From: JAITMY01 sp031553765
GTDB lineage: Bacteria > Bacteroidota > Bacteroidia > Bacteroidales > UBA932
Assembly: GCA_031553765.1 (NCBI GenBank)
Contig: JAVBKY010000006.1
Location: forward strand, 248,001-312,000
Direction: 5' to 3'
Length of the DNA stretch: 64,000 bases
Program-made: the position numbers and the translations under genes
In this document: piece after piece, positions 16,900-25,691 of the stretch
Position numbering within the stretch: the first letter of the stretch is position 1
Layout: each line of letters begins with the position of its first letter
The notes under the pieces: generated by a model
Database searches by the model: none
What the model was told of the DNA's origin: nothing
Seen by the model: only the letters and a program-made list of their open reading frames with translations

Positions 16900-18240
16900 A
16901 TGAACATTGTAAGAGAAAACGTAGACGCGCTGAACGCCGTGTTAACTGTAAAAATTGAAAAAGCCGACTACGAGGAAAAAGTAGCAAATACGCTGAAGGA
17001 CTATCGCCGTAAGGCTCAAGTACCGGGTTTTCGTCCGGGCATGGTGCCTATGGGCATGGTACAGAAGATGTACGGAAAGTCTATTTTGGTAGACGAAGTG
17101 TTCAAGCAAATGTCTGATTCTATCAACAAGTACATTCAAGAAAACCAAATACGCACGCTGGGCGAACCGCTACCAAGCGAAAAGACCAAGACCATTGACT
17201 TTGACACGCAAACCGAGTTCGAGTTTTCGTACGACCTGGCTATGGCTCCCGAAGTGAATCTTACCGTTGACAAAAGCATTAAGATTCCCTACTACACCAT
17301 CAGCGTAACCGAAGAAGAAAAGCAAAAACGCATTGACGGTTACCTACGCTACTATGGAAAAATGGTTAGCTCAGATAAGGTTGGCATTGACGACCTGGTA
17401 ACTGTTGACGCTGTACAAAACAAAGAAGGCGGTCACGCTGTAGAAAGCGCTACCCTTTCGCTTAAAGTTATGTCAGAGGCCAAGCAAAAGAAGCTATTAG
17501 GCCTAGGCGTTGGTAGCACCATTGAGCTTGATGTGCGCAAAATGCTCACTAACGATGCCGATTGCGCTGCATTCCTAAAGGTTACCAAGGAACAACTCTT
17601 TACGCTTGCTCCCATGTTTACTATTACGGTAAAGGAAATCAAGCGTATGGAATCTGCCGAAATCAATCAGGAACTCTTTGACAAGGTATACGGCGAAGGC
17701 ACCGTTACCTCAGAAACCGAATTCCGCGCTAAGGTTGAGGCCGAAATCCGCACACAGCTGGCCGATGAGAGCGATTACCGCTTCCTTATCGATACCCGCT
17801 CCAAATTGGTTGACAAAACCAAGTTGGAGCTGCCCGAAGCATTCCTTAAGCGCTGGTTACTGGTTACCTCAGATGGCAAAATGACCGAAGAGCAAGTTGA
17901 AAAAGAATTTCCCCGTTTTGCTGAAGACTTACGTTGGCAGCTGGTAGAAGGTCACATTCTGAAACAGCAAAACCTAGAGATTAAGGAAGAAGACATGCTC
18001 GATTTTGCGAAGAAAATGGCATTGCAACAATTTGCTATGTATGGTTTGAGCAACATGCCCGACGAGCACTTGATGAACTTCGCGCGCAACATCTTAGAGC
18101 GTCCCGAAGAGCGTAAGCGCATAGCCGACCGCGCTGCCGAAGCTAAAGTTCTCGACTATATTAAGGGCGTTGCTACGCTGGATCAAAAGGAAGTTACCGG
18201 CGAGGCATTCCAAAAGTTGTTCGAAAAAGAAGCCGAATAA
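16900..18240 (+). CDS. tig: Trigger factor (ribosome-associated chaperone and peptidyl-prolyl isomerase)
   Basis: A 446-residue protein of the divergent Bacteroidota trigger-factor type. The N-terminal ribosome-binding domain (1-115) contains the GFRPGMVPMGMVQKMYG signature loop. The central FKBP-like region (about 150-250) is degenerate, and the C-terminal domain (about 255-430) is long and helical with charged repeats. It binds nascent chains at the exit tunnel. It heads the conserved tig-clpP-clpX order, so it couples folding to ClpXP proteolysis. Length is normal. Confidence 0.95.
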   Translation: MNIVRENVDALNAVLTVKIEKADYEEKVANTLKDYRRKAQVPGFRPGMVPMGMVQKMYGKSILVDEVFKQMSDSINKYIQENQIRTLGEPLPSEKTKTIDFDTQTEFEFSYDLAMAPEVNLTVDKSIKIPYYTISVTEEEKQKRIDGYLRYYGKMVSSDKVGIDDLVTVDAVQNKEGGHAVESATLSLKVMSEAKQKKLLGLGVGSTIELDVRKMLTNDADCAAFLKVTKEQLFTLAPMFTITVKEIKRMESAEINQELFDKVYGEGTVTSETEFRAKVEAEIRTQLADESDYRFLIDTRSKLVDKTKLELPEAFLKRWLLVTSDGKMTEEQVEKEFPRFAEDLRWQLVEGHILKQQNLEIKEEDMLDFAKKMALQQFAMYGLSNMPDEHLMNFARNILERPEERKRIADRAAEAKVLDYIKGVATLDQKEVTGEAFQKLFEKEAE

Positions 18241-18242
18241 TA

Positions 18243-18309
18243 ACGAACAACTGACAATGAACAACGGATAATTTATTGTCCATTGTCAGTTATCAATTGT
18301 CCATTAATT
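18243..18309. repeat. Quasi-palindromic spacer of CAATTGTCC/GGACAATG words
   Basis: The spacer between tig and clpP is made of repeated words related to ACAATGAACAACGG on one side and CCATTGTCAGTTATCAATTG on the other. Spacers with the same vocabulary are at 49424-49493, 51447-51541 and 54552-54592. Confidence 0.6.
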
Positions 18310-18990
18310 ATGATGAACGAATTTCAAAAATACGCCGTAAAGCATCGCGGTATCAACAGCCTTACGTTGCACCGCTACGGCAGCATTTACAACGGGTACA
18401 TCAACCCTACCATCATTGAAGAGCGCCAGCTCAACGTGGCCAGCATGGACGTGTTCTCACGCCTCATGATGGAGCGCATTGTATTCCTCGGCGTTCCCAT
18501 TGACGATGATGTGGCTAACATCATTCAAGCGCAGCTGCTATTCCTCGACTCCAACAACGATTCGGGTAAGGACATCAGTATGTACGTAAACTCACCCGGA
18601 GGCTCGGTTTCTTCGGGCTTGGGTATTTACGATACCATGCAGCTGCTCGCCTCCGACGTTGGCACTATTTGCACAGGCATGGCCGCATCAATGGCTGCCG
18701 TACTGTTGTGCGCCGGAGCCGCAGGCAAGCGTACTGCCCTACCCCACTCACGCGTAATGATTCACCAACCCATGGGTGGTGCCGAAGGTCAGGCAACTGA
18801 CATTGAAATCACCGCGCGTGAAATTGTAAAATTGAAAAAAGAGTTGTACGACATCATTGCTCACCACACAGGTAAATCAACCGAGCAAATTGAAAAAGAT
18901 GGCGATCGCGACTTTTGGATGAACGCTATTGAGGCTAAGGAGTACGGCATGATTGATGCCATACTGACTAAGCGCGATAAGAAAAACTAA
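18310..18990 (+). CDS. clpP: ATP-dependent Clp protease proteolytic subunit
   Basis: A 226-residue serine protease that forms the double-heptamer ClpP barrel. The catalytic triad is visible: Ser127 in GMAASMAAV, His152 in VMIHQP and Asp201 in GDRDFWMNA. The start at 18310 (tandem ATGATG, the second at 18313) is preferred because an upstream extension would encode the spacer repeat. clpX begins 16 bases after its stop, and the two should be co-transcribed. Length is normal for a ClpP1-type subunit. Confidence 0.97.
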   Translation: MMNEFQKYAVKHRGINSLTLHRYGSIYNGYINPTIIEERQLNVASMDVFSRLMMERIVFLGVPIDDDVANIIQAQLLFLDSNNDSGKDISMYVNSPGGSVSSGLGIYDTMQLLASDVGTICTGMAASMAAVLLCAGAAGKRTALPHSRVMIHQPMGGAEGQATDIEITAREIVKLKKELYDIIAHHTGKSTEQIEKDGDRDFWMNAIEAKEYGMIDAILTKRDKKN

Positions 18991-19006
18991 ATTTTTGATT
19001 GAGAGA

Positions 19007-20251
19007 ATGGCTGCAAAAACATCACAAGCACACTGTTCATTTTGTGGACGACCTATACAGCAGGTAGGCCAGCTGCTGTATGGCGAAAAAGCAGCTATTT
19101 GCGATCAGTGTATTGAACGCGGACACGAGGTGTTAGAGGCGGAGAAACAGGAGAGAGCAAAGCCTAAATTTAACATTGAGGGCACAGCGCTACCTAAGCC
19201 ACACGAAATAAAATCGCTGCTCGACCAGTACGTAATTGGTCAAGATGATGCCAAGAAATACCTATCCGTAGCCGTATACAACCACTATAAGCGCGTAAAG
19301 CAAAAGCACGTAGGTGAGGACGATGTGGAGTTGGAAAAATCAAACATCATCTTAGTGGGCGAAACCGGAACGGGAAAAACGTTGTTAGCGCGCACCATTG
19401 CGCGCATGCTGCAGGTTCCCTTTGCCATAGTGGATGCTACAGTACTTACCGAGGCCGGTTACGTAGGCGAAGATGTGGAAAACATACTTACCCGTCTGCT
19501 GCAAGCAGCGGACTACAACGTACCCGCCACCGAAAAAGGTATTGTATTTATTGATGAGATAGATAAAATTGCACGTAAGGGCGATAACCCCTCCATTACG
19601 CGCGATGTATCGGGCGAGGGTGTACAGCAAGCCATGCTGAAGTTGCTCGAGGGCTCTATTGTGAATGTTCCACCGCAAGGCGGACGCAAGCATCCCGAAC
19701 AAAAAATGATAGCTGTAAATACTCGCGACATTTTATTCATTGCCGGAGGTGCTTTCGAAGGTATTCAAAAGATTATTGCTCGTCGTGTCAACACCAACGC
19801 TATTGGCTACACCGCACAAGAAAAGCGCGACAAAATTGACCGCAGCAACCTATTGCAGTACATATCACCTGCCGACTTGCGCCAGTTTGGATTAATCCCC
19901 GAAATCGTCGGTCGTTTACCTGTGCTTACCCACTTGCAACCGCTGGACAGAGAGGCGCTACGAAGGATTCTCACTGAACCCAAAAACGCCATCATCAAAC
20001 AGTACAAAAAACTCTTCGCCATGGATGGCGTAGCACTTACCATTAACGATGATGTACTGGACTACATTGTGGACAAAGCCGTAGAGCATAAGCTCGGCGC
20101 CCGTGGCTTGCGCTCCATTTGTGAGGAGCTGATGATGGATGCCATGTACGAGCTACCCGAAGAAGGAAAAACCAAGGCATTGATAATTACCAAAGACTAC
20201 GCCGCGGAGAAGTTGCAGAAAAGTTTTGAAGGCAAAATTAAAGCTGCATAG
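19007..20251 (+). CDS. clpX: ATP-dependent Clp protease ATP-binding subunit ClpX
   Basis: A 414-residue AAA+ unfoldase that feeds substrates to ClpP. The N-terminal zinc-binding domain has the four cysteines of CSFCGRP and CDQCIERG (residues about 11-38). Walker A is GETGTGKT near residue 120, Walker B FIDEIDKI near 185, sensor II near GARGLRSICEELM (about 360), and the IGF-type ClpP-binding loop lies around 265. The ATG at 19007 is used; an in-frame TTG 12 bases upstream is less likely. It is the last gene of the tig-clpP-clpX cluster and is followed by a terminator. Confidence 0.97.
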   Translation: MAAKTSQAHCSFCGRPIQQVGQLLYGEKAAICDQCIERGHEVLEAEKQERAKPKFNIEGTALPKPHEIKSLLDQYVIGQDDAKKYLSVAVYNHYKRVKQKHVGEDDVELEKSNIILVGETGTGKTLLARTIARMLQVPFAIVDATVLTEAGYVGEDVENILTRLLQAADYNVPATEKGIVFIDEIDKIARKGDNPSITRDVSGEGVQQAMLKLLEGSIVNVPPQGGRKHPEQKMIAVNTRDILFIAGGAFEGIQKIIARRVNTNAIGYTAQEKRDKIDRSNLLQYISPADLRQFGLIPEIVGRLPVLTHLQPLDREALRRILTEPKNAIIKQYKKLFAMDGVALTINDDVLDYIVDKAVEHKLGARGLRSICEELMMDAMYELPEEGKTKALIITKDYAAEKLQKSFEGKIKAA

Positions 20252-20287
20252 GATTTCAGATTGTTTATTTCAAATTTCAGAAAAGCT

Positions 20288-20316
20288 AAAGCCGAGGTGA
20301 ATAATCTCGGCTTTTT
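20288..20316 (+). terminator. Terminator after clpX
   Basis: A 9-bp stem (AAAGCCGAG with CTCGGCTTT), a 9-base loop, then TT. The flanks (20252-20287 and 20328-20362) are made of ATTTCAGATT/AATCTGAAAT-type words and form another quasi-palindrome. Confidence 0.75.
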
Positions 20317-20359
20317 GTATGCGCATACCTTTCGATAATCTGAAACTTGAAATCTGAAA

Positions 20360-21325
20360 TCAGATGAGTCCTCCCGCCTTGAAAAGAAATATACCAAACG
20401 TAAGGGTAAAGATGGAGAGCAGCGAGGTAAGTAACAAAATATTTGTAGCGAGATCTGCATCGGCATCCATTTTGCTAGCCATAATGTAGCTGGCTACAGC
20501 TGTAGGTACGCCATATAGCACAAATAACACCAACAAATCTTCGCCGCTAAAACCCAACCTATCACGTAGCAAATAAGCTATACCTACAAATACCGCAGGA
20601 CTTATCACTAATTTAATAGTAGCAGCAACAAGCGCCTTTTTCATTCCCTTCACCACCTTGCCAAAGCTAATGGACGCACCTATGGCAAGCATAGCAAGCG
20701 GATTGGCCAAGTCTCCTAAATATTTAATGGCTGTAGCCAAAAATTTAGTGCTTTCATTGGTAAATAGCGGAATATGAAACAACGAAAACGGCAACCCCAA
20801 CAGGATACCTATAATAAGCGGGTTGCGCGCTATGCTATACACCGCCTTGCCTATACTTCCTCCCTGCGGATTTCTACTACGAAATGTAAGCACTACCACT
20901 GATAAAATATTGAACGTGGGAACTGCAAACGCTGTAAGCAAAATACCTTTTCCCGTATGTCCAAGAATATTGAAAATAAGTAGCAACCCCATTATAGCAT
21001 AATTACCCCTAAAGGAGCCCTGCACAAACGAGCCTATGGAAGCCTTGTCCTTAATAAAGATTTCTGCCAGTAACCACGCTCCCACAAACGTTAGCACAAC
21101 GCCACCTACGCCGTAAAGTACAAATGTGGGTTGAAAAATTCGTGTAATATCGGCCTGCGCCATTTCACGCATGAGCAGCGCGGGAAAAGCAACGTTGAAT
21201 GCAATACTATTGACGTATCCCACCACATTGTGCGGTAGCATACCCTGCCTTTTAACTACCCAGCCAACGAAAATAAGGATGAAAATGGGAAGCGAACTAT
21301 TGATGCTAAATAGAAGAGCGTCCAT
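20360..21325 (-). CDS. AEC-family (auxin efflux carrier-like) transporter
   Basis: A 321-residue membrane protein with about 10 helices in two inverted five-helix halves. Visible elements include VNSIAFNVAFPALLM near residue 40, the central RNPLIIGILLG near 165 and LANPLAMLAIGASI near 205, all typical of the AEC family (malonate/malate and uncharacterised permeases). The substrate cannot be told. The stop lies in repeat-derived sequence at 20360, and the last residues (KAGGLI) may be partly repeat-encoded. It lies tail to tail with clpX. Confidence 0.82.
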   Translation of the reverse strand: MDALLFSINSSLPIFILIFVGWVVKRQGMLPHNVVGYVNSIAFNVAFPALLMREMAQADITRIFQPTFVLYGVGGVVLTFVGAWLLAEIFIKDKASIGSFVQGSFRGNYAIMGLLLIFNILGHTGKGILLTAFAVPTFNILSVVVLTFRSRNPQGGSIGKAVYSIARNPLIIGILLGLPFSLFHIPLFTNESTKFLATAIKYLGDLANPLAMLAIGASISFGKVVKGMKKALVAATIKLVISPAVFVGIAYLLRDRLGFSGEDLLVLFVLYGVPTAVASYIMASKMDADADLATNILLLTSLLSIFTLTFGIFLFKAGGLI

Positions 21326-21382
21326 TCAGTGATTAGTGATTAGTAATTAGGAGATAGTGATTAGAGAAAATGCAATGGTGTG

Positions 21383-21465
21383 CTTTGTCATGCCGAGCAT
21401 CGCGAAGCATCTCAAGTTCTCAGTTCCAACATGAGATCCCTTACTTCGTTCAGGATGACATATAG
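21383..21465. repeat. GTCATGCCGAGC...GGATGACA inverted repeat
   Basis: The left arm TTGTCATGCCGAGCATCGCG and the right arm CGTTCAGGATGACA are imperfect inverted copies of the 'tCATnCTGAGCnaaGCGAAG' type repeat. A second relative is at 32196-32236. It lies between the AEC gene and the aroC stop. Confidence 0.5.
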
Positions 21466-21466
21466 A

Positions 21467-22441
21467 TTACGCAAGTAACTTCATATCTAACAACACCATA
21501 GCAGTAACCGCTTCAAGTATCACAGGGACACGCAGGGCTATGCAAGCATCGTGGCGACCTTTTATCACCAGCTCATCCATGCCATTTTTTTCAAAGTTGA
21601 ACGTATGTTGCTGCTTACTTATACTTGCGGTGGGCTTCACTGCTATGCGAAAAACAAGATCATTGCCATTACTTATACCACCGTTTACACCACCAGAATT
21701 ATTAGTTGCAGTCCTACCTACCTCATCCGTTATCAGATCGTTGTGCTCGCTACCCTTTTGTGATGCGGCTGCAAAACCACTTCCAAATTCAATGCCGCGT
21801 ACAGCAGGAATAGCAAACACAGCATGGCTGATAAGCGATTCCACCGAATCGAAAAATGGCTCGCCTAAAGCTACGGGCATGTTACTTGCGCGACACTCCA
21901 ACAAACCACCAATGGAGTCACCCGCGGCTATAGCCGCTTCGAGTAGCGCCTCATGCTCGCCATATCTTACTCCGCCAATCTCCAATATCGTTGACTCTAT
22001 TTTTATATCGCTCATCACCTTTTTGGCAATCACTCCTGCAGCAACCAAGCCCAGAGTAATGCGTCCAGAGAAATGTCCGCCACCACGATAGTCAGCAAAT
22101 CCACCGTACTTTTGGGCTGCCACAAAATCTGCATGGCCCGGACGGGGTGTTGACAAAAGATTAGAGTAGTCACCCGAACGTGTATTCTCATTACGGAAAA
22201 TAATGGTGATGGGAGCGCCCGTTGTTTTTCCTTCAAAAACGCCCGAAAGAATTTCAGGAGCATCACTCTCTATGCGTGGCGTGGTGCCTTTAGCACCACT
22301 CTTGCGACGCAGCAAGTCTGCTGTAAAATCATCCTGTTGTAGCGCAATGCCTGTAGGACATCCGTCAATACAAACACCAACCGCTATACCATGCGATTCA
22401 CCAAATATGCTTACGCGAAATTTTCGTCCGAAAGAATTCAT
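21467..22441 (-). CDS. aroC: Chorismate synthase
   Basis: A 324-residue enzyme that makes chorismate from EPSP using reduced FMN, the last common step of aromatic amino-acid synthesis. All three family signatures are visible: GESHG with its His (residues about 14-18), RPGHAD with GGFADYRGGGHFSGRIT (about 102-130), and the C-terminal GRHDAC (about 296-301). It is slightly shorter than the common 350-360 residues, ending soon after VTAMVLLDMKLLA, so the C-terminal tail is trimmed but the active site is complete. The ATG at 22441 follows a repeat-bearing leader. Confidence 0.95.
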   Translation of the reverse strand: MNSFGRKFRVSIFGESHGIAVGVCIDGCPTGIALQQDDFTADLLRRKSGAKGTTPRIESDAPEILSGVFEGKTTGAPITIIFRNENTRSGDYSNLLSTPRPGHADFVAAQKYGGFADYRGGGHFSGRITLGLVAAGVIAKKVMSDIKIESTILEIGGVRYGEHEALLEAAIAAGDSIGGLLECRASNMPVALGEPFFDSVESLISHAVFAIPAVRGIEFGSGFAAASQKGSEHNDLITDEVGRTATNNSGGVNGGISNGNDLVFRIAVKPTASISKQQHTFNFEKNGMDELVIKGRHDACIALRVPVILEAVTAMVLLDMKLLA

Positions 22442-22458
22442 ACTACTTAATTCTATAT

Positions 22459-22514
22459 TGACATTGCTTCGTCACACCGCTGCCCATCCGGTCAAGCGAA
22501 CTCCTCGCAATGAC
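22459..22514. repeat. Degenerate palindromic repeat in the aroC leader
   Basis: ACATTGCTTCGTCACACC on the left and CTCCTCGCAATGAC on the right are the two ends of the family also seen at 53515-53547, 56446-56470 and in folC. The centre differs. It lies between the aroC -7 box and its ATG, so it would be transcribed as leader RNA. Confidence 0.55.
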
Positions 22515-22516
22515 AA

Positions 22517-22525
22517 GCAAAGGTA
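22517..22525 (-). promoter_or_regulatory. -7 box of aroC
   Basis: Minus-strand TACCTTTGC, a full match, 75 bases before the aroC ATG. Confidence 0.55.
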
Positions 22526-22530
22526 CAATA

Positions 22531-22561
22531 AAAAAGCCCAAGCGTAATGCTTGAGCTTTTG
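22531..22561 (-). terminator. Terminator after the SPOR lipoprotein gene
   Basis: AAAAGCCCAAGC pairs with GCTTGAGCTTTT with one mismatch around a 5-base loop. On the minus strand it ends in a T run. It lies 20 bases past the SPOR stop. Confidence 0.7.
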
Positions 22562-22581
22562 ATTTATTAGCATCCGAGAAG

Positions 22582-23142
22582 TTACATTCCCACAACCCAA
22601 GCACTTTCTCCGGAGGGAACTTCCTCAATATCCTCGTCAAAGATTGCATCACCCGTAACTATAACTTCGTCCTCCTCCGAATTTTCAATAATTTTATCCT
22701 CTACATTGTATAGCGTATGAGATGCTGCACGAAATGTTTTAAACTTACCGCCCACACACACCATGTTCCACTTACCCTTACGAACTATTTGAGCTTCTTC
22801 AAAAACATCCTGCATTTCTTTCAGATAAGCCTTTGCATTCTCTTCCTTCAAAAAACTACCCACTACAACATAGTATGTAGAGGCCTCTTCCTTGCGTAGA
22901 GATGGCTTCGATGCCGGAGACTTCGGAAGGCGACTCGTAGCCATTGCCATAGCAATAGAGTCTTGACGAGCCTTCATTTGCAACAACATCACACGCTCTT
23001 CGTCAGCACGACGAATGCTATCTTGCCTCATGCTAACCACTTCAGCTTCTTCTGCTTGCGTTGCTGTGCTCCTTTTTTCAATAAGACCACAAGCACTTGA
23101 AATCAAACCAACTCCAAGTAGAATAATCAGAATTTTTTTCAT
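22582..23142 (-). CDS. SPOR-domain lipoprotein
   Basis: A 186-residue lipoprotein. The signal MKKILIILLGVGLISSAC places the lipidated Cys at about residue 18. A low-complexity helical stretch rich in Glu, Arg and Gln (about 25-75) is followed by a SPOR-like domain (about 90-150, from TYYVVVGSFLKEENAK to VGGKFKTFRAAS), then an acidic tail. SPOR domains bind denuded peptidoglycan at division sites, so it may act at the septum. The start at 23142 is chosen for the lipoprotein signal; a 13-residue upstream extension lacks support. Confidence 0.8.
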   Translation of the reverse strand: MKKILIILLGVGLISSACGLIEKRSTATQAEEAEVVSMRQDSIRRADEERVMLLQMKARQDSIAMAMATSRLPKSPASKPSLRKEEASTYYVVVGSFLKEENAKAYLKEMQDVFEEAQIVRKGKWNMVCVGGKFKTFRAASHTLYNVEDKIIENSEEDEVIVTGDAIFDEDIEEVPSGESAWVVGM

Positions 23143-23277
23143 GATAAAAAACAATTTTATATTTAAACTCAATCGTCCCAATGTAAGGACTCAGTCGTAA
23201 AAATACATGATATTTTGTAAACGAGCAAAAAAACGTATAGAATTCACTCTTTTTTACAAAACACAGTCTATTTTCCT

Positions 23278-25254
23278 CTACGCATCAATACGCGCGTAAC
23301 GTGCGTTAGCCTCAATGAAATCACGACGCGGAGCTACATCATCTCCCATAAGCATGGAGAAAATACGATCAGCCTCGGCTGCGCTTTCAATGGTCACCTG
23401 ACGTAGGGTACGGTGCTGAGGATCCATGGTGGTTTCCCACAGCTGCTCGGGGTTCATTTCTCCAAGACCTTTGTAACGCTGTACGTGCACGCTGCTATCC
23501 TTACCTTTACCCAGCTCCTCTATGGCGGCCTGACGCTGCTCCTCGGTCCAGCAGTACTGCTCCTGCTTACCCTTCTTTACCTGATAAAGCGGCGGAGTAG
23601 CAATGTAAAGGTATCCGCTTTGAATAAGTTCGTTCATGTAGCGGAAGAAGAACGTCATAATGAGCGTGGCAATGTGGCTTCCGTCTACGTCGGCATCGGT
23701 CATGATAACCACCTTGTGGTAGCGTAACCTTGTCAAGTTAAGCGCCTTGCTATCCTCCTCTGTACCTATGGTTACGCCAAGCGCGGTGTAAATATTCTTG
23801 ATTTCGTCGCTTTCAAAAATTTTGTGATCCATGGCCTTCTCCACGTTCAGGATTTTACCCCGCAGCGGAAGAATAGCTTGGAACATACGATCGCGACCTT
23901 GCTTTGCCGAACCACCTGCGGAGTCACCTTCCACAAGGTATAGCTCACATTTTTTCGGGTCACGGTCAGAACAGTCAGCCAGCTTACCGGGCAAGCCTGC
24001 ACCCGAAAGTACGGTTTTGCGCTGCACCATTTCGCGCGCCTTGCGGGCCGCGTGACGGGCAGTTGCAGCCAAAATCACCTTATCTACTATCAACTTAGCC
24101 TCTTTGGGGTTCTCCTCAAGGTAGTTGTCCAAAGCGGTGCTCACAGCTTGCGACACGGCTGCCGTAACCTCGCTGTTGCCCAACTTCGTTTTTGTTTGTC
24201 CCTCAAACTGAGGCTCCTGCACCTTTACTGACACCACTGCGGTAAGACCTTCGCGAAAATCGGCAGGGTCAATTTCAAACTTCACCTTGGCGAGCAAGCC
24301 CATCTTTTCGGCGTAGTTCTTCAGCGTGGTGGTTAATCCACGACGAAAGCCCGATAGGTGGGTACCACCCTCAATGGTGTTGATGTTGTTCACGTACGAG
24401 TGTACGTTTTCGCTGTAGCCAGTATTGTATTGCAGCGCCACCTCAACAGGTACGCCGTTCTTTTCTGTTTCAAGGTAAATGGGGGTCTCAATCAGCTTTT
24501 CGCGGCTAGCGTCAAGGTAGGTAACAAATTCCTTAAGACCTTCCTGCGAGTAAAATTTTTCACTCTTCACCTTGGGTGTTTCGCCTTCGGCCACTCCCTC
24601 ATTACTCACACGCTTATCGGTAATGCTGAGGTAAATACCCTTGTTCAGGTAGGCCAACTCACGTAGGCGACTTGCAAGAATGTCGTAGCTGTATTCGGTG
24701 GTTTGAGTAAAAATCTCCGTGTCGGGCTTGAAGGTAATCGTGGTACCGCGCTTGTCGCTATCACCCAACTCCATTAGCTCCGTTTGGCGAATACCACGGC
24801 TAAATTCCATGGCATAATGCTTACCATTTTGAAACACCTCCGCACGCAACAGGGTTGACAGGGCGTTCACACACGACACACCCACTCCGTGCAAACCACC
24901 GGAAACCTTGTAGTTATCCTTACTGAACTTACCTCCGGCATGCAACTTAGTTAGCACGAGCTCCAGCGCCGACATTTGCTCCTTTTCGTGAAAACCAACG
25001 GGAATACCACGTCCGTCGTCAACTACGGTTATAGAATTATCTTCGTTAATGAATACGTCAATGTTCTTACAGTAACCGGCAAGCGCCTCATCTATAGAGT
25101 TATCTACTACTTCATAAACCAGGTGGTGCAAACCTCTGGAACCCACGTCACCAATGTACATGGACGGACGTTTACGTACAGCTTCCAATCCCTCAAGCAC
25201 TTGGATATTCTCCGCCGTGTAATTACCTGTTTGTTTGTTTTCCTCTGCTGACAT
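23278..25254 (-). CDS. gyrB: DNA gyrase subunit B
   Basis: A 658-residue type IIA topoisomerase subunit that hydrolyses ATP to drive negative supercoiling. The GHKL ATPase domain has EVVDNSIDEALAGY and DDGRGIPVG (residues about 45-85) and GGLHGVGVSCVNALS. The TOPRIM domain has LVEGDSAGGSAKQGRDR (about 430) and TDADVDGSHI (about 510). The C-terminus RRDFIEANARYARIDA is typical of GyrB. The start at 25254 (MSAEENKQ) is preferred to an upstream in-frame start that would add 20 hydrophobic residues. It is monocistronic as far as can be seen. Confidence 0.96.
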   Translation of the reverse strand: MSAEENKQTGNYTAENIQVLEGLEAVRKRPSMYIGDVGSRGLHHLVYEVVDNSIDEALAGYCKNIDVFINEDNSITVVDDGRGIPVGFHEKEQMSALELVLTKLHAGGKFSKDNYKVSGGLHGVGVSCVNALSTLLRAEVFQNGKHYAMEFSRGIRQTELMELGDSDKRGTTITFKPDTEIFTQTTEYSYDILASRLRELAYLNKGIYLSITDKRVSNEGVAEGETPKVKSEKFYSQEGLKEFVTYLDASREKLIETPIYLETEKNGVPVEVALQYNTGYSENVHSYVNNINTIEGGTHLSGFRRGLTTTLKNYAEKMGLLAKVKFEIDPADFREGLTAVVSVKVQEPQFEGQTKTKLGNSEVTAAVSQAVSTALDNYLEENPKEAKLIVDKVILAATARHAARKAREMVQRKTVLSGAGLPGKLADCSDRDPKKCELYLVEGDSAGGSAKQGRDRMFQAILPLRGKILNVEKAMDHKIFESDEIKNIYTALGVTIGTEEDSKALNLTRLRYHKVVIMTDADVDGSHIATLIMTFFFRYMNELIQSGYLYIATPPLYQVKKGKQEQYCWTEEQRQAAIEELGKGKDSSVHVQRYKGLGEMNPEQLWETTMDPQHRTLRQVTIESAAEADRIFSMLMGDDVAPRRDFIEANARYARIDA

Positions 25255-25291
25255 GCTAAAATATTTTTTGTTGTAAAAATCAAAAATGCTT

Positions 25292-25300
25292 ACAAAGTTA
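25292..25300 (-). promoter_or_regulatory. -7 box of gyrB
   Basis: Minus-strand TAACTTTGT, 37 bases before the ATG at 25254. Confidence 0.5.
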
Positions 25301-25454
25301 GCAAAAATACCCACATAGAAGGGCTAAAAACAGCCAAACTTATTAACATTTTCAATGTGCAATATTATATTGATATACAATTTATTGCAAATAATTTTCG
25401 ACATCAATTTTATTATAAAAAACTTGAAGAAATTACACGGAATAACCCCTATTG

Positions 25455-25645
25455 CAAAGGAGGGAACCGCAGCCCATGGGGCTGCCAGCACGTAGCCAGG
25501 GGTGAAGCCCCTGGAAATAATGGCAATAGCTGTATTTTGCGCGCGGAGCACGGGTGTTTTTTCAAGGAAAAATTGTGCTCCGCGCGCCACCCACAACGCC
25601 ACATCCTGCAACCCGGGCTACACTCTTACCGCGCTTACAGCGCTC
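25455..25645. repeat. Cluster of three hairpins in the gyrB-HAD intergenic region
   Basis: The 437-base gap 25255-25691 has no credible gene. It holds GCAGCCCATGGGGCTGC (25469-25485), CCAGGGGTGAAGCCCCTGG (25496-25514), and a 13-bp perfect stem GCGCGCGGAGCAC / GTGCTCCGCGCGC (25539-25551 with 25575-25587). It is GC-rich against an AT-rich surround and looks like a composite REP/MITE-type repeat. No second copy occurs in this window. Confidence 0.55.
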
Positions 25646-25678
25646 AATACAAAGCCATAAGAAACTAAAGAAAAATGC

Positions 25679-25687
25679 TAACTTTGT
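25679..25687 (+). promoter_or_regulatory. -7 box immediately before the HAD hydrolase
   Basis: TAACTTTGT ends 4 bases before the ATG at 25692, which suggests a leaderless or very short-leader mRNA. Confidence 0.45.
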
Positions 25688-25691
25688 CAAC

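Noticed and set aside
18283..18309. An upstream TTG start for clpP
   Set aside because: It lies in the quasi-palindromic spacer; the tandem ATG at 18310 fits the family.
25554..25691. A 46-residue N-terminal extension of the HAD hydrolase
   Set aside because: It is translated from the GC-rich hairpin block and precedes the -7 box at 25679.
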